A stretch of 64,000 bases of DNA, taken from assembly GCF_000019845.1 (NCBI RefSeq), contig NC_010581.1, positions 3,992,001 to 4,056,000 of the forward strand, written 5' to 3'. Of the stretch, positions 16,463 to 25,672 are shown piece after piece. The position numbers and the translations under genes were made by a program. Each line of letters starts with the position of its first letter. The stretch's first letter is position 1. The notes under the pieces were generated by a model that was not told where the DNA came from, ran no database searches, and was given only the letters and a program-made list of their open reading frames with translations. Origin of the DNA: Beijerinckia indica subsp. indica ATCC 9039. GTDB lineage: Bacteria; Pseudomonadota; Alphaproteobacteria; Rhizobiales; Beijerinckiaceae.

Positions 16463-17233
16463 ATGAAAACCCTTCTTATGTCCGCCCTCGTTCTCTCCAC
16501 AGCCATGCTGGGCGTCGTTCCGGCGTTTGCCCAAACCGCTCGGCCCGCAAAGGCCATCAAGAATATCGTGCTGGTTCATGGCGCCTTTGTCGATGAGACG
16601 AGCTGGGACGGCGTCGCCGCCATCCTCACCGCCAAGGGATACCACGTCGCTGCCGTCAAGAACCCGCTGACCTCGCTCGCTGACGATGTGGCCGCCACTG
16701 ACGCCGTGCTTGACGCACAGGACGGTCCGACGGTCCTGGTGGGGCACTCCTGGGCCGGTGTCGTGATCGGCGAAGCCGGCGACAACCCGAAGGTGGCATC
16801 GTTGGTCTATGTTTCAGCCTTCGCACCGGACAAGGGCGAGACGGTTTCCGCCCTGGCGGCGCACGGACCCGCCACACCAGGCGTCAAGGCGATCCGCCCC
16901 GACGCCAAAGGCTACCTCACGATCGACCCCGCGGTGTTCCCCAGCGCCGTGGCCGGCGACCTGCCCAAGGAAGTCGGGGAGCATTTGGCGGCCCACCAGA
17001 TGCCGATCAGTCACACCGCGTTCGACGCAGCCACGGAAGTTACCGCCTGGCACGACAAGCCGAGCTGGTATGTGCTCACTTCCGAGGATCAGGTTCTCGA
17101 CCCGCATGCGCAGGCTTTCTTCGCCGAGCGGATCAAGGCCAAGGTGACGACGGTCAAGGGAAGCCACGCTTCGCTCGCCTCGCATGCCGCTGAGGTTGCC
17201 GCGGTCATCGAAGCTGCGGCAGGGGCCAGGTAA
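16463..17233 (+). CDS. Secreted alpha/beta hydrolase
   Basis: A 256-residue hydrolase with a clear signal peptide (LLMSALVLSTAMLGVVPAFA, cleavage after AFA). The fold landmarks are HG at the oxyanion loop (VLVHGAFVD, around residue 39), the nucleophile elbow GHSWAG with Ser96, an acidic residue near LTSEDQVLD and a C-terminal His in KGSHASL. The substrate is unknown; relatives include salicylate-esterase-like and EstC-type enzymes. The start has GGAG eight bases upstream. Codon use favours GAC/CTG more than the neighbours, and the gene lies next to a toxin-antitoxin pair and a tRNA, which hints at transfer. Confidence 0.88.
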   Translation: MKTLLMSALVLSTAMLGVVPAFAQTARPAKAIKNIVLVHGAFVDETSWDGVAAILTAKGYHVAAVKNPLTSLADDVAATDAVLDAQDGPTVLVGHSWAGVVIGEAGDNPKVASLVYVSAFAPDKGETVSALAAHGPATPGVKAIRPDAKGYLTIDPAVFPSAVAGDLPKEVGEHLAAHQMPISHTAFDAATEVTAWHDKPSWYVLTSEDQVLDPHAQAFFAERIKAKVTTVKGSHASLASHAAEVAAVIEAAAGAR

Positions 17234-17248
17234 CGTCGTCAATAATCC

Positions 17249-17280
17249 GACGCCGCCGCCGGCTCTCCGGTGGCGGCGTC
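17249..17280 (+). terminator. GC-rich hairpin after hydrolase gene
   Basis: A 14-bp stem (17249-17262 with 17267-17280, one mismatch) with a CTCT loop, 15 bases after the hydrolase stop. No T-tract follows, so it is only a probable terminator. Confidence 0.5.
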
Positions 17281-17735
17281 GCGTGCTCGTTGTTCCCAGT
17301 TTCCTTCGCCCAAACGGGGCACGGTCGAAGGGACCGTATGACGGTCAAGCCCCGCGGGCTCGATCCAACAGCCGAACCAGGAAGGACCTAGGAAACGACA
17401 GAGCAGCACCAGGGCGGGACGCACTGACGCCATAGTCGCTCGAACAAATAAGCGCTTCTTTCCAGACCCTCTGTCCAGAACCGCCCGTTCGTTTCCCATC
17501 CCGCTCCTGACAAGCTGTTGATTTACCCGGCCATCCGCTTTCAGGTGCTCGATAATACAGCCCCTACGACCGACATGGGGCGCACTCCTCGCTATACTCG
17601 GCCGGCGGCGATACGAACTTTTCTGCCGCAGAACGCCGCCATTTCTACGCTCTCTTGCGCGCGGCTGCGCCTCTTCCGGATACGAGAGCGTACGTTCGGT
17701 GATTATGCGCAATGAGTTGAGTCATCTGCAGAATT
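17281..17735. other. Intergenic gap next to tRNA-Arg
   Basis: Some 455 bases with no convincing gene. Short open frames on both strands lack ribosome sites. It lies on the 3' side of the tRNA, where integrated elements usually sit, but no duplicated tRNA end was found by eye. Confidence 0.35.
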
Positions 17736-17812
17736 TGGCGCGCCCGAAGAGATTCGAACTCCTGACCCCTAGATTCGTAGTCTAGTGCTCTATCCAGCTG
17801 AGCTACGGGCGC
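17736..17812 (-). tRNA. tRNA-Arg (anticodon ACG)
   Basis: Read on the minus strand from 17812, the acceptor arm GCGCCCG pairs with CGGGCGC, the D-arm TAGCTC...GAGC is present, the anticodon stem CTAGA/TCTAG encloses loop CTACGAA with anticodon ACG, and the T-arm contains GTTCGAAT. The discriminator is G and CCA is encoded (17736-17738). Length 77 with CCA. ACG is expected to be deaminated to ICG and read CGU/CGC/CGA. Confidence 0.96.
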
Positions 17813-17957
17813 CCTCTTGAGATTGGCCTTGCTTCAATCCTCGTGCCTTGCACGATTTGGGAGAAGGTCTCAAGATTTGTGACCATTTAACGGCTCGCGC
17901 GGCTTCTGGCAATAGGGAGCTGAACGGTTCGTACGCTTCTTTTGTTTCGAAGCCTCT

Positions 17958-19454
17958 TCACATCCGAACGGTCGTGGTTTCCATCAGATCTGGCAGGGCG
18001 ATCCGGAAGGTCGCGCCAATGCCTCCCGTCATCGCATCGGGCAGAAGGCTGATCGTGCCGCCATGCGCGCGCACGAGATCGGCGGCAATCACTAGGCCAA
18101 GACCCGAACCGCCTGCTCGCGTCGAATTGAAGAAGGCGACGAAGAGATCCGCCCGCGCCCGGTTCGGAACACCTGGGCCGTTATCGGCGACATCGATCAT
18201 CACGTGATTGTCCTCGCGCCACGCCTTGACCATGATGTAGGGATCACGGCCGAGCGTCGCCTCGACACTCGTTAAAGCTTCCGCGCCGTTGCGGACCAGA
18301 TTCATCAAGACCCTGAAAATCTGTTCACCATCGGCGACCACCTCGAAATCTGGCTCCACCCCATTGATGAAGCGGACCTTGCACGGCATCGAAAGCGTGA
18401 CGGTCTCGATCGCCTCGGCGACGATTTGATGCAGGGACACAAGTTGTGGCTGCGGCGGATCATCCACGGCGCGGCCATAGGCAAGCGTCGTCTGGCAAAA
18501 ACGAATCGCCCGGTCGAGCGTCGCGACCAGCTTGGGCGCCAAACGCTGCGCCAAGGGATCTGGGACATCGCCCAGACGGTCTGACAGCAATTGCGCGGAA
18601 AAGAGCATATTGCGCAAATCGTGATTGATCTTGGCCACGGCGAGCCCCAAAGCCGCCAGATGTTTCTTCTGATTCAGCTCACGCGCCAACCGGTCCTGCA
18701 TATTGGCGAGCGCCACCTCGGCTTGGCCGATCTCGTGATTATGGCCGGAAGCCTGGATGATGCGGGACCGGTCCTCGGGGTTCTGGGCGAAGTCCACAAG
18801 GCTCTCGGTCAGGCGGCGCACGGGATTGAGAATGAAGGATTGGATCGCGATCGCCGCCATGCCGCCGACGAGGATGCAGAGCGTCAGGGTGATCGTCAGG
18901 ACACGCAAGGAATAATCGGAGAACACCCGTTTCATCTTTGCTTCGTCCATGGTGACCTCGATCGCGTCACCGCCCATCGGGGCGTCGCCGACGATCGTCA
19001 GAACACGGTCAGGGCGGGCAAGCAGGGCACGCATCGTCGCGCGGATGGAGGTCAGGAGATCCGTATGGCGCAGGTCATAGGTCTCGTCGACCTCCAGAGG
19101 CAATTGCGCCGCAGCGAGCATGCGCTTGGTCCCGTGTGATTTCAGGACGATGATGCGGGCGCCGACACTGTCCAGCAATTCCTGCGAAAGATTGGCCGGC
19201 GTCATGGCGCGCGGCGATGCATCAAGCACCAAGGCGGCGGTATAGGCGGCGCTCAGCCGATTGCGCAGCCAGCCATCGCGCCATGTCGAAAGCGCTGGCA
19301 AGAAGATCAAGGTTTCGCCGATGAAGACGAAGATCATGATCAAGAGCAACCCGCGCGTCGTCAGCCCGATGCGCAAAGCCTTGTGCGCGCGCGGTTCATG
19401 AGCCGTGGCTTCCGCGATATGATCGGGACTGACGGATGTCATGCTTTCAGCCAT
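17958..19454 (-). CDS. Sensor histidine kinase (HAMP, HisKA, HATPase)
   Basis: A 498-residue membrane kinase. Two transmembrane segments (about residues 37-55 and 186-206) bracket a periplasmic domain of about 130 residues; a HAMP linker (NPVRRLTESL) follows; the phosphoacceptor His278 is in KINHDLRNML; the ATP-binding N box (LMNLVRNGAEAL) and G1 box (DNGPGVP) lie in the C-terminal domain. ATG 19454 is preferred over TTG 19520. No response-regulator gene is adjacent, so its partner must be elsewhere. The signal is unknown. Confidence 0.9.
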   Translation of the reverse strand: MAESMTSVSPDHIAEATAHEPRAHKALRIGLTTRGLLLIMIFVFIGETLIFLPALSTWRDGWLRNRLSAAYTAALVLDASPRAMTPANLSQELLDSVGARIIVLKSHGTKRMLAAAQLPLEVDETYDLRHTDLLTSIRATMRALLARPDRVLTIVGDAPMGGDAIEVTMDEAKMKRVFSDYSLRVLTITLTLCILVGGMAAIAIQSFILNPVRRLTESLVDFAQNPEDRSRIIQASGHNHEIGQAEVALANMQDRLARELNQKKHLAALGLAVAKINHDLRNMLFSAQLLSDRLGDVPDPLAQRLAPKLVATLDRAIRFCQTTLAYGRAVDDPPQPQLVSLHQIVAEAIETVTLSMPCKVRFINGVEPDFEVVADGEQIFRVLMNLVRNGAEALTSVEATLGRDPYIMVKAWREDNHVMIDVADNGPGVPNRARADLFVAFFNSTRAGGSGLGLVIAADLVRAHGGTISLLPDAMTGGIGATFRIALPDLMETTTVRM

Positions 19455-20047
19455 GGACGAACCCAAAAACCCCTGAGCAAGGACTTGAAAGGCACGGAAG
19501 AAAGATGGGCTTTCAAGCAAATGTGCCTTGCTCTCGAGAGGATGAATCAGGACTATTGGGCGTGGTTATAACCTTGCGATTGAAAACTTGTGCCTAAAAT
19601 GCCCTTCATACAAGGGGCGTGGTCGGCTGCCTCCGCGCTTGCTTTTATGCAAGACCTATTGCCTGGGGACAAAACGCCGACGAAACGCCCGCGTAGAGCC
19701 GCATGCAGCACACGGATGGCCAACACCTTGATATTGTCCATTTTTCCGCCCTTGACTCGAGGGAACCGCGATTTCGAAGCGTCGGATTTTTACGAACTTA
19801 TCATTCTCGTTACGGCGTGACTCGTAAAATTCTTTTCCTTTGGCAAAATTCCACACTATATAGACGTGCGCGTGCTGCGACCGTCCAGTTGCATTGGAAA
19901 TGAGCACGCGAAAAGATCCACTTCCGCAACCGTTCCGTCACTGGTCCGTCCGCATGGTCTGGGTCGGGGGCGACTGAGCCCCGGGGGCGTGAGCGTCCGC
20001 GCGTGGATTTCTGGATCGAGCCCTTTAAACCCGATTTCAAGGCGCGC
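19455..20047. other. Intergenic region between divergent sensor kinase and carA
   Basis: About 590 bases containing AT-rich stretches around 19790-19870, where a TATATAGA-type -10-like sequence lies near 19857, possibly part of the carA leader. No attenuator-type hairpin or leader peptide could be supported. Open frames crossing it on both strands are not convincing. Confidence 0.35.
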
Positions 20048-21268
20048 ATGACGCAGGATTTGCCAAGCTCTCCCCTCCCACTGCGGACAGATGAAGCCAA
20101 AGGCTGGAGCAAGCCGGTCGCGACCGCCGTTTTGGTGCTCGCCGACGGCACCGTCCTGCGAGGCTCGGGCTTCGGCGCCATCGGCGAGGCCGTCGCCGAA
20201 GTCTGCTTCAACACCGCGATGACCGGTTATCAGGAAATCCTGACCGACCCGTCCTATGCTGAACAGATCGTCACCTTCACCTTTCCGCATATCGGCAATG
20301 TCGGGACCAACGAAGACGATTTCGAAACGACCAATTTCGAGGCGCAAGCGAGCGTGCGCGGGCTGATCGTTCTCGCACCCATCACCAATCCTTCGAATCA
20401 TCGCTCGACGAGCCATTTCGACGCCTGGCTGAAATCACGCTCGATCATCGGCCTTTCCGGCATCGATACACGCGCCCTAACGACGCTGATCCGCGAAAAA
20501 GGCATGCCCAATGCCGTCATCGCCCATCATCCGGATGGGATTTTCGACATCGAGGCCCTGAAAGCCAAGGCTGCGGCCTGGCACGGCATAGACGGAATGG
20601 ATCTTGTTCCGCCCGTCACAAGCAGCAAGCCGCATGAATGGACGGCAACCGGCATCCTTCCCGCCCGTGCCTTGCAGCCCAACAATGGCGAGAACAGGCA
20701 TCGTGTTGTCGCCATTGATTATGGCGTCAAGCGCTCGATCCTGCAGCTCTTGACCGAGGCGGGCTGCGCGGTCACCGTCGTCCCGGCCACCGCATCAGCG
20801 CAAGAGATCGCCGCCCTGGAGCCGGACGGCATTTTCCTGTCCAATGGCCCTGGCGATCCCGCCGAAACCGCCAAATATGCGGTGCCGATCATTCAGGATC
20901 TTCTGGAGCGTAAAATCCCGACCTTCGGCATTTGCCTCGGCCATCAGATCCTGGCCCTGGCGATTGGCGCCAAAACGCACAAAATGCGGCAAGGCCATCA
21001 CGGCGCCAATCATCCGGTCCTCGACAAGACCACTGGAAAGGTCGAGATCGTGTCGATGAACCATGGCTTCGCTGTCGATATCGAAACCTTGCCGCCACAA
21101 GCAGTCGAGACGCATCTCTCTCTTTTCGACGGCACCAATTGCGGCATTGCGCTCACCGACCGTCCTGCCTTTTCGGTGCAGCACCATCCTGAGGCCTCAC
21201 CCGGCCCGCGCGACAGTCATTATCTCTTCCAGCGTTTCGTCACGCTGATGGAACAGGCGAAGGCCTGA
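20048..21268 (+). CDS. carA: Carbamoyl-phosphate synthase small (glutaminase) subunit
   Basis: A 406-residue glutamine amidotransferase subunit that supplies ammonia to CarB for carbamoyl phosphate in arginine and pyrimidine synthesis. The N-terminal CarA domain shows ALTGYQ-like FNTAMTGYQEILTDPSY; the class I glutaminase domain has the nucleophile in FGICLGHQILALAIG (about Cys296) and the His/Glu pair in SVQHHPEASPGP. ATG 20048 is chosen since family members start with a short lead before LVLADG; GTG 20003 would add fifteen residues. carB is not in this window. Confidence 0.96.
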   Translation: MTQDLPSSPLPLRTDEAKGWSKPVATAVLVLADGTVLRGSGFGAIGEAVAEVCFNTAMTGYQEILTDPSYAEQIVTFTFPHIGNVGTNEDDFETTNFEAQASVRGLIVLAPITNPSNHRSTSHFDAWLKSRSIIGLSGIDTRALTTLIREKGMPNAVIAHHPDGIFDIEALKAKAAAWHGIDGMDLVPPVTSSKPHEWTATGILPARALQPNNGENRHRVVAIDYGVKRSILQLLTEAGCAVTVVPATASAQEIAALEPDGIFLSNGPGDPAETAKYAVPIIQDLLERKIPTFGICLGHQILALAIGAKTHKMRQGHHGANHPVLDKTTGKVEIVSMNHGFAVDIETLPPQAVETHLSLFDGTNCGIALTDRPAFSVQHHPEASPGPRDSHYLFQRFVTLMEQAKA

Positions 21269-21312
21269 GCGTCATCGGACCCTGGGCAATTTCGGGCAGG
21301 GAAGAGAACGGC

Positions 21313-22005
21313 ATGGATTGGCGTCTGTTCTGGGACCGCGACGATCACTCGATCTATGTGAATGCGCGACACAAGCAATTGCATTTCGCGCGGGTTGCCA
21401 ATGATCTTCTCGCGCTTTTGCCGGACCCGCCTCTGCATCTTCTCGATTATGGCTGCGGCGAGGCCTATGAAGCCCGGCGCATCGCCGCGCATTGCGGCAG
21501 GCTTTCCCTCTATGACGCCGCGCCAAGCGTTCAGGCCGGCCTTAAACGGCGTTTCGCCGGCAGCGCCTCCATCCAGGCTTTGGACGATGCGGATCTCGCG
21601 GGCCTGGCACCGGGAAGCATCGATGCGATTTTGTGTCTCTCCGTGCTGCAATATATGTCGCGCGAGGAATGCGAAGCCTTGCTCGATGTCTGGCACCGCC
21701 TGCTGACGCCTGGAGGCCAATTGATCCTCGGCGATGTCATCGCGCCCGGCGCCCATACCGTGACCGATATTACTTCGCTCCTCGGCTTCGCGCGGGAAGG
21801 GGGTTTTCTCGTCGCGGCCCTCCGCGGTCTCGCCGTCACTTTCTTTTCCGATTATCGTCGGCTGCGGCAGAAAATCGGCCTTTCGACCTATGATGAGTCC
21901 ACCATCATGGACATGCTCGCCGCGCATGGTTTTGCCGGCCGGCGCGCTCCGCGCAATATCGGCCATAATCAGGCCCGCGTGACTTATATCGCAACCAGGC
22001 TTTGA
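21313..22005 (+). CDS. Class I SAM-dependent methyltransferase
   Basis: A 230-residue Rossmann-type methyltransferase. Motif I is HLLDYGCGEA (about residues 42-51), the acidic motif II region is LSLYDAA, and the post-III segment HRLLTPGGQLILGDV is typical. The C-terminal part carries a short hydrophobic stretch (FLVAALRGLAVTFF) that may contact membranes or lipid-like substrates. AAGAGA precedes ATG 21313. It follows carA by 44 bases in the same direction but is not functionally linked to it in any obvious way. Substrate unknown. Confidence 0.85.
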   Translation: MDWRLFWDRDDHSIYVNARHKQLHFARVANDLLALLPDPPLHLLDYGCGEAYEARRIAAHCGRLSLYDAAPSVQAGLKRRFAGSASIQALDDADLAGLAPGSIDAILCLSVLQYMSREECEALLDVWHRLLTPGGQLILGDVIAPGAHTVTDITSLLGFAREGGFLVAALRGLAVTFFSDYRRLRQKIGLSTYDESTIMDMLAAHGFAGRRAPRNIGHNQARVTYIATRL

Positions 22006-22014
22006 CCCTTTGCT

Positions 22015-22785
22015 TCAGGCCAGCGCAATCGCCGCGACATGCCGGCCGTAATCCGGCTCGTTGCGATGCACCGAGCGGCGATAGGAATAAAAGAGCTCTT
22101 CTTCCCGATAAGTATCCAGGCCGAGATTTTCAAACGCACCAATACCAGCTTGCACCAGGCGCATCCCGATAAAGCCCGGCAGATCGAACATTTTGTGCCC
22201 CTCTTTCTCGGAAGGGGTAAAGAAACGCGCGTGGTCGGGCGCACAGTCAAGAAAACGCTCGAAAAATTCCGGCCCGACTTCATAGCTTGCGGGGCCGATC
22301 GTCGGCCCAAGCACGGCCGCTGTTCTGTCCCGCCGTCCCCCCAAGCTTTCCATGGCATCGAGCGTGGCTTCCAGCACGCCGCCCAAGGCCCCCTTCCAAC
22401 CCGCATGAGCCGCGCCAATCACTTTGGCCTCCGCATCAGCAAAGAGGATAATGCCGCAATCGGCCCCGGTCACGCCGAGCCCCAGGCCGGGCGTCGCGGT
22501 CACGAGCGCATCACAGCGGGGCCGCTCGGTGAAAGGCGCATCAAGGATGACGGCATCGGCCGAATGGATCTGATAAGGCACGAGCAGGTTTTGTGGCTCG
22601 ACGGACAGCAATGCCGCCATGCGCCGGCGGTTTTCGGTCACGGCCTCGACGGCATCGCGCGAGCCGACGCCGCCATTGAGCGTTGCATAGAGTCCCTCCG
22701 AGACACCGCCCTGGCGGGTGAAGAATCCATGCCTGACCGGCAAGGCTTCCAATAGTTTTGCCTGCAGAGCCAAAGCTTCGCTCAT
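22015..22785 (-). CDS. pgeF: Peptidoglycan editing factor PgeF (YfiH/laccase-domain)
   Basis: A 256-residue multicopper-oxidase-related (DUF152) protein. Members of this family act as purine nucleoside phosphorylase/adenosine deaminase in several systems and as an editing hydrolase for misincorporated residues in peptidoglycan precursors. The conserved metal-binding segments are visible: HSADAV, TGADCGIILF and GAAHAGWKG. Length is typical. It follows the MidA-like gene by seven bases and lgt before that, forming an lgt-midA-pgeF operon seen in many alphaproteobacteria. Confidence 0.9.
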   Translation of the reverse strand: MSEALALQAKLLEALPVRHGFFTRQGGVSEGLYATLNGGVGSRDAVEAVTENRRRMAALLSVEPQNLLVPYQIHSADAVILDAPFTERPRCDALVTATPGLGLGVTGADCGIILFADAEAKVIGAAHAGWKGALGGVLEATLDAMESLGGRRDRTAAVLGPTIGPASYEVGPEFFERFLDCAPDHARFFTPSEKEGHKMFDLPGFIGMRLVQAGIGAFENLGLDTYREEELFYSYRRSVHRNEPDYGRHVAAIALA

Positions 22786-22792
22786 AACATCC

Positions 22793-23953
22793 TCAAAATC
22801 CTGGTGGGAGGGGAAATCCCGGCGCGGTCACGGCCAAAACCTTGAACAGAGTCCCCATGCCGGCTTGGAGACTCATCCCTTGGTCGCCGGCAAGGCCAGA
22901 AGAGGGAAAATCATCCCCCGCCAGGCGCGCGACGGCCATGTGAAGGGCCTCCATCTGTTGCGGATTGGCACGCCGCGCCAAAGCTTCGGCGCGTTCGACG
23001 AGGCCGAGCCGGCACAAAAACTCCCCTTGCGTCACGGGGCCGTAAATCTCGGCGCCGCCCGCCCGCGCCGCCTCAGTGAGGCGCGTGAAATCGACATGGG
23101 CCGTCAAATCGGCCTCCCCTGCCGCTTCGAGAGGGTCAACGCGCCGATGATGACGCAGCGCCTGCAAAGTCTCGCCGCCGCCGAAACGGCCAGAAGGCGC
23201 GGCATGACCATAGTCGATCGCCAAGAGGACGCCACTGACGCGGCTGATGCGCGTTGCAAGCCGATGCATTGCGGAAACGGCTCCCGCATTGATTTCCAGC
23301 ACCGCCCCGGGTTCAGCCGCAATGCCCGTGAGTTCAGGCGCCGCCTCGGCGGCAAGACCAAACTGGAAGCCGCCTCCAGCGGCAAGGCCGACCAGGCGTT
23401 CGTGCCAGCCCGCTCGCCCGCGAATGAATTGGCGCAGGGGCAGACAGTCGAAAAATTCATTGGCGATGCAGAGGACAGGCGTCTCTTCTCCACCCGCGAG
23501 AAACATGTCCATGCTCTCATGCCAGATCAAGGGGTGGCCGGTCCCCGCCAGAATTTGCTCCTGCACACGCCGCAGAACCGGATTAGCTTCGACGAGATGA
23601 ACCTCGATCGCCGCCGAAAATGCCGGCACGGCACGCGCCGCCCGCAAAAGGTCGGCCATCAAGGTACCGCGCCCCGGTCCGAACTCGACCAGGGCGATGC
23701 GCGCCGGTGCCCCCATGGTGCGCCAGACTTCCGCCGCCCATAGACCGATCAATTCGCCGAACATCTGGCTGATTTCCGGGGCGGTCACGAAATCGCCCTC
23801 GGCGCCAAGCGGCATTTTCGCGCAATAATAGCCAAAGGCCGGATGATAGAGGGCGAGATCCATGAACCGTTCGAGACTGATCGGACCTTCCTGCTCAATC
23901 ATTTCGGCAATCAGCCGCTGCAAAGGCGTGGGGTCGGAAAAAACCTCGTTCAT
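22793..23953 (-). CDS. SAM-dependent methyltransferase, MidA/NDUFAF7 family
   Basis: A 386-residue methyltransferase of the family whose mitochondrial member (NDUFAF7/MidA) dimethylates an arginine of the complex I NDUFS2 subunit. The N-terminal GPISLERFMDLALYHPAFGYY and the SAM-binding loop ALVEFGPGRGTLMADLL (about residues 88-104) are strong matches. The start at ATG 23953 overlaps the lgt stop by four bases; a longer frame to 24094 lies inside lgt. The bacterial substrate is presumably the NuoD equivalent, which is inference. Confidence 0.9.
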   Translation of the reverse strand: MNEVFSDPTPLQRLIAEMIEQEGPISLERFMDLALYHPAFGYYCAKMPLGAEGDFVTAPEISQMFGELIGLWAAEVWRTMGAPARIALVEFGPGRGTLMADLLRAARAVPAFSAAIEVHLVEANPVLRRVQEQILAGTGHPLIWHESMDMFLAGGEETPVLCIANEFFDCLPLRQFIRGRAGWHERLVGLAAGGGFQFGLAAEAAPELTGIAAEPGAVLEINAGAVSAMHRLATRISRVSGVLLAIDYGHAAPSGRFGGGETLQALRHHRRVDPLEAAGEADLTAHVDFTRLTEAARAGGAEIYGPVTQGEFLCRLGLVERAEALARRANPQQMEALHMAVARLAGDDFPSSGLAGDQGMSLQAGMGTLFKVLAVTAPGFPLPPGF

Positions 23954-24777
23954 GCTGTCTCCAGCTTGGGGGACGCGGCCCGGATGACTAGGAAAAGTCC
24001 AATCAGCACCAGGGGCAGGGACAAGAGCATGCCCATGGTGGCGCCGCCGAACAGAAAGCCCAATTGCGCATCCGGCTCGCGGAAAAATTCGCAACCGATC
24101 CGGGCCAGGCCATAACCCAGCGCGAACAGACCAGTGACGAGGCCCGGCCGGCGCAGTGCGCCAAGACGAATGGCGATGAAGAGAATCACAAACAGGACAA
24201 TGCCTTCGAAAAAGGCTTCATAGAGCTGACTTGGATGCCTTGGCAGGGAACCGGCGCCGGGAAACACCATGGCGAAAGGCACGAAGTCAGGATCCGCCAC
24301 ACGTCCCCAGAGTTCGGGCTTGATGAAATTGGCGATTCGTCCAAGGCAAAGCCCGATTGGCACCGCCGCCGCGGCCAGATCGGTGAGCACGGCGAGGGGA
24401 ATAGAGCGCCGCCAGGCGAGCAGACCGATGGTCAGCGCCGTGCCAATCAGCCCGCCATGAAAGGACATGCCCCCCTTCCAGAGGCTCAAGCTTTCGAGCG
24501 GATGTTCGAGATAGAAATCGGCATTGTAAAAGACGACATAGCCGAGACGCCCCCCGATAATGACGCCCATGGCCGCGTAGACCAGAAGATCATCGACCTC
24601 GAGCGCTGACGGCGGCGTTCTGCGACCCCAGAGCACCGGCTGGGCGGCAAGACGGCGCGCATAGGCCCACCCGAGCAGCAGGCCAGCGATATAGGCGAGC
24701 GCGTACCAGCGAATGGGCAAGGGGCCGAGCCAGACCAGCACCGGATCAATAGCCGGATAGACGAGCATAAGGGGCAT
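23950..24777 (-). CDS. lgt: Prolipoprotein diacylglyceryl transferase
   Basis: A 275-residue, seven-helix inner-membrane enzyme that transfers diacylglycerol from phosphatidylglycerol to the lipobox cysteine of prolipoproteins. The signature GRIANFIKPELWG (about residues 146-158) and the HGG motif MSFHGGLIG (about residue 106) are present. It begins the lgt-midA-pgeF operon with translational coupling to the next gene. Upstream is a GCATC-type palindrome (24792-24835). Confidence 0.96.
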   Translation of the reverse strand: MPLMLVYPAIDPVLVWLGPLPIRWYALAYIAGLLLGWAYARRLAAQPVLWGRRTPPSALEVDDLLVYAAMGVIIGGRLGYVVFYNADFYLEHPLESLSLWKGGMSFHGGLIGTALTIGLLAWRRSIPLAVLTDLAAAAVPIGLCLGRIANFIKPELWGRVADPDFVPFAMVFPGAGSLPRHPSQLYEAFFEGIVLFVILFIAIRLGALRRPGLVTGLFALGYGLARIGCEFFREPDAQLGFLFGGATMGMLLSLPLVLIGLFLVIRAASPKLETA

Positions 24778-24791
24778 GCGAAATCCCTACA

Positions 24792-24835
24792 GCATCAAGA
24801 CCAGGAATGGACAGACTTTTTGGTGAACTTGATGC
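24792..24835. repeat. GCATC-family palindrome upstream of lgt
   Basis: GCATCAAG (24792-24799) and CTTGATGC (24828-24835) form an 8-bp stem around an imperfectly paired centre, 15 bases upstream of the lgt start. Same bounding sequence as the repeats at 9570 and 40664. Confidence 0.55.
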
Positions 24836-25013
24836 ATTTTCAGAAAGATAAAGCGTTACACCCGATTCGGGATCGACACACCGTTCCAAAAATTCATGCG
24901 GTGATGCTATCCCACCCGCCATGCGTCAAGCGAGCGAGACAGGTTCTTCCCAATCCGGCTGGCGCGGCCACGCGATCGGGATAAACTAGCCTATATCCAT
25001 GGAGAAAAAACAA

Positions 25014-25289
25014 ATGCCCCAGAATCGGCTCTTCGATGATTTCACGCGGCTTATGACCGATGCCTCGGATGTCGCACAAGGCATGCGGCGCGAGGTGGAA
25101 ACCATGGCCAAGGGCCAGATCGACCGGCTGCTCGCCTCGATGGATGTCGTGAGCCGGGAGGAGTTCGAAGCGGTGCGACAGATGGCCATCCTGGCCCGCG
25201 ACGAAAACGATAGACTGGCGCTTCGCGTGGCCGCACTGGAATTGCGCCTGGCCCGTGCCTTTCCCGAGGAACAAGACCCTCTCGCGTGA
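25014..25289 (+). CDS. ubiK: Accessory factor UbiK family protein
   Basis: A 91-residue coiled-coil protein of the BMFP/UbiK family, which in gammaproteobacteria assists aerobic ubiquinone synthesis by binding UbiJ and lipids. Residues MPQNRLFDDFTRLM begin the family domain, followed by an amphipathic helix and a C-terminal coiled coil (EEFEAVRQMAILAR, LALRVAALELRLA). ATG 25014 has GGAG nine bases upstream, so it is preferred over ATG 24999. Divergent from lgt. Confidence 0.85.
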   Translation: MPQNRLFDDFTRLMTDASDVAQGMRREVETMAKGQIDRLLASMDVVSREEFEAVRQMAILARDENDRLALRVAALELRLARAFPEEQDPLA

Positions 25290-25525
25290 GGGAAAATGCG
25301 CTTTTTGGGCCCGGCCCCGCGACGCCCCCACGACACCCAATGTCTCGCCATCGAACGCTTTTCAAACCGACGGGCGGCCCTCATTTCGCCGCCCGCACGC
25401 TCTTTTCCCGCCTTGGTCCTCTTGCCTTTTGCGCCAAGGGAGCCTTTTATCAGACCAGATTCCTGCCGTTTCAAATCACCGAACACGTCCCACCCACTTC
25501 AATAGCCCAATTCAAGGAACAGACC

Positions 25526-25672
25526 ATGAGCGCAAATCCCGCCGTCGGCGGCATTCCCGCGATGGATTATCCGGAACATGAGAGGACCTACCAGCGCTTC
25601 ATCAGCATGGTGAAGGTGACCATCGTCGGTTCGATCCTCCTGCTGGTCGTCCTGGCCCTCGTCACGCTCTGA
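25526..25672 (+). CDS. aa3-type cytochrome c oxidase subunit IV-like peptide
   Basis: A 48-residue single-pass membrane peptide. The motif MDYPEHERTYQRFI before one transmembrane helix (residues about 28-47) is the bacterial aa3-oxidase subunit IV signature; the peptide packs against the oxidase core. AAGGAAC lies before ATG 25526, which rules out the longer frame from 25286. It is separated from other oxidase genes but precedes the pnt operon, an arrangement also common in related alphaproteobacteria. Confidence 0.85.
   Translation: MSANPAVGGIPAMDYPEHERTYQRFISMVKVTIVGSILLLVVLALVTL

Noticed and set aside
22718..23743. 341-codon plus-strand frame across pgeF and the methyltransferase gene
   Set aside because: Composition is shadow-like and both minus-strand genes have family motifs.
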